This document shows positions 53,391 through 56,300 of a DNA stretch of 64,000 nucleotides, piece after piece. Origin of the DNA: Porites lobata (taxonomy: Eukaryota; Cnidaria; Anthozoa; Scleractinia; Poritidae); assembly GCA_942486035.1 (NCBI GenBank), contig CALNXK010000083.1:669001-733000 (forward strand). The letters are read 5' to 3'. The notes beneath the pieces are model-generated. The model did not search any database, was not told the origin of the DNA, and saw only the letters and a list, made by a program, of their open reading frames with translations. How positions within the stretch are numbered: the stretch's first letter is position 1; every line of letters starts with the position of its first letter. The position numbers and the translations under genes are program-made.

Positions 53391-56300
53391 CAACAGCGTG
53401 ATGTAGACGATTATTGAGTAGTGTTTTGACACAAATGTTATGGTGTAGCAATAAAAAAGCTTTTTTGATAAAGGCATGTTTAGAGGTGTCCAATCTTTTA
53501 AATCTGTATAATGAGCTTTCGCCCCACTGTTCCATTTATATAACACCTTACTATAATCATGGATTTTAACACTGGCTTAGTAAGTTCAGCGGAGGGGGTG
53601 TTATTCAAGCCTGACGGTGACGTTAAGTTTCTAGCCACATAGGCCACTGGCATAATGTGCTCACAGGAAACAGCAAAGGAAGAAACATTTTTTTGTGTGA
53701 AATTATAGATCATCAAGATGTTCTTCCCTGTTTTGATAAATTCTTTCGACGACCCGCGTGGTAGAAACAAGATCTCAAACGAAATATTTACAATGCCTTG
53801 AGCACTCCCTAAAATCTCGTAGAGCACTTTGCCAAAGCAACAGCATTCACGGCTTTGTGCAGCAGGCCAGTTAAGGCAAACAATATATTTTGCAGTGTTT
53901 GTGAGAAAATATTCAGGCAAAAGTTATATATTATACCCTTTCTTCATGCCTTTGTCGTACATTATTATTATGACTGATAATATCGATTATGTTCTTTTGG
54001 TCAAACAACGGCATGGATCAAAGACATGGACGTAAAACATACCACTAGACTTAAAGGACGTGTGGTATATGACTCTAGCTAACCATTTGACCCTTAGCTA
54101 ACTTAGCTATTTTTTCCCTTACTGGCGAGCCTTTTTCGTAATCTAACGATCTTAATTACCATATAAGAAACAGTTATCTGGGTAATAGAGTAAGTTGTAA
54201 GAACATAAATAGAGGCTGCGAAAAGAAGGAAAACTCAGTAGAAAGCCCTTGGGAAATATACCCTCGGGAATCTGTTCAATCATCACATAGTACAGTTTAT
54301 GTTTTTCCTTAGGTTTCTGAACAACAACAAGATAAAAAGGATATCCACGTCCACATTTGATGGGCTTTCGTCTCTAGAGACTTTGTAAGTACCATACTGT
54401 TAAGACTTGTATTTGTACCAATAAAATCTGCACTTCAATAAAGCCACTTTATTTTAACCCTAACTGTAACGTTATTGGTGGCTTTAATTTTTGTCATTCG
54501 TGATTAAACTAATAGTCAAGCCAACCTCTGACCCCTATCTAATCTTGACTCGAGGGCTTTTAATTGAAAAACAATAATGTTCAAGGGTAGCACAACCGAA
54601 ATCAAGATAGGAAGATTTCCTTTTATGGTAATTAAAGAATGATTTTTTTAATTAACGTTATTGTAGATAGGACCTTGGATAACTGAATTAAGCTGAAATA
54701 TCGCCTATAGATGGTTTTCACAGTGACGTAATCAAATTGTTAAGTCAAAATAGCGAGGTTTTACGAATTCTTATTTACATTAGGTTAAAGATAAACAAAG
54801 AGTAAACCTTTGCGCAAGTTTCCATTCCCGTAGCATGTTTCATTTCGAAAATAGAGCAATTTGAACTTCCGATTTTTCACAGTGCGTGACACCAAAATAG
54901 GAAAGCTGTCTCGTTGAAAAGAGGTCTCTTCTCTTGATTTTCAGCAGTATAACCATTTCAAGTATTAGAAGATATGTTTATGCGCACGTATGCTAGTTCT
55001 CAAGTGAAAAGAAAGAGCTTTTATAGAAAAAGTGAACTCGAGATGTTTTTGTTGATTTCCGGCGGCCATATTGTTGCTCCAAAACGGTGCACCAATATGG
55101 CGTCTCCATACAAAGCTCTACAAGGGTGCGTGAGACGTTTCGACAAATAACTCAGAAACTTTGGGCCACAAAGACCTGAGACTTGGACAAATGGTTTAAA
55201 AATTAGTCTTTTATAACATTTCATTTTCTTAGCTTCTTCCACTGGAGGGTTTCCAATTTATTTTTTTGTTGCGTGACATTGAAAACGATCCATATGAAGA
55301 CCTCCTTACTTTTGCGCATGCTGACACCTTTTTGCCATGATCTAGCATCAGTAATTCATTTACAGAATATTAAATTAACATGGCGATCCTTTATCATATA
55401 ACAACTCTCGCATGTAAACAATTTAATACCTCATTCAAATAACACGCAGGTATTTAGACAAAAACAAGATAGTGGACTTTCATCCTGAGGCCTTTCATGC
55501 ATTGGGCAACTTAAAAAGACTGTAAGTGACACAATCACCCGCATATGACCATTACAGTCCTGAAACATTTACCGTTACCACTAGCCTGCGTCACAGACGT
55601 AATCTATTCCCGGTAAGTAACGTCTGTGAAGCAGCGCCGATATCCTTGTTCTGGGCCCCCAACGGACTCAACAAATTACTGGAAAAGCGTTTCGAATTTC
55701 CCTTTAACCTGATTAGCAAATACATGTAAACGTTTTGCACGATTTCGTGTTTTTACTACAAAGACCATAATTCATCTCGTTTTTTCTTTCATATTTAAAT
55801 TTGGAAATCCCAGTGAGGTTTAAGTAACAAAAGCCCTAATTTGCAAAACAAAACAAAACCCTGGAGGATTCTGGTAGTACTATTAAAATGACGCCATCGT
55901 GCCAATGGCCTATTGACAATAGCTTTTTCACTCGTACTTCACTCAGGTGGGGGGTCAGAACCACCTATCGGTAAGCTCAGTTCGTTGGGTGCCAGACTTT
56001 GTTGCGGAAGGTTTAGATGCACCAGTTCTCAGGGTGTTAAAATAACCGAAGAGGGTCATGGCACATCTGAAAATGGATGTAACTTTTAGTCTTCTCGAAG
56101 AAGGGCAAAAATACGTAGACTCCTTCTCATAACAATTTCTTCTTATCTGACTCTTGTGGTAGTGACCAAATCTGCGGGCAACACCTAGTTTTGGAGCGCA
56201 GCCTCTGTTTTAATGTGATTAAAGTAGTCTAAATCGTCAACATCAGACTCGTAATCTAATTCATGTCCTTCTAGAACTGCACGAAATAAAAGAAAGAAAA

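Noticed and set aside
53498..53920. 140-codon minus-strand open frame
   Set aside because: No motif, opposite strand within the LRR intron between confident plus-strand exons.
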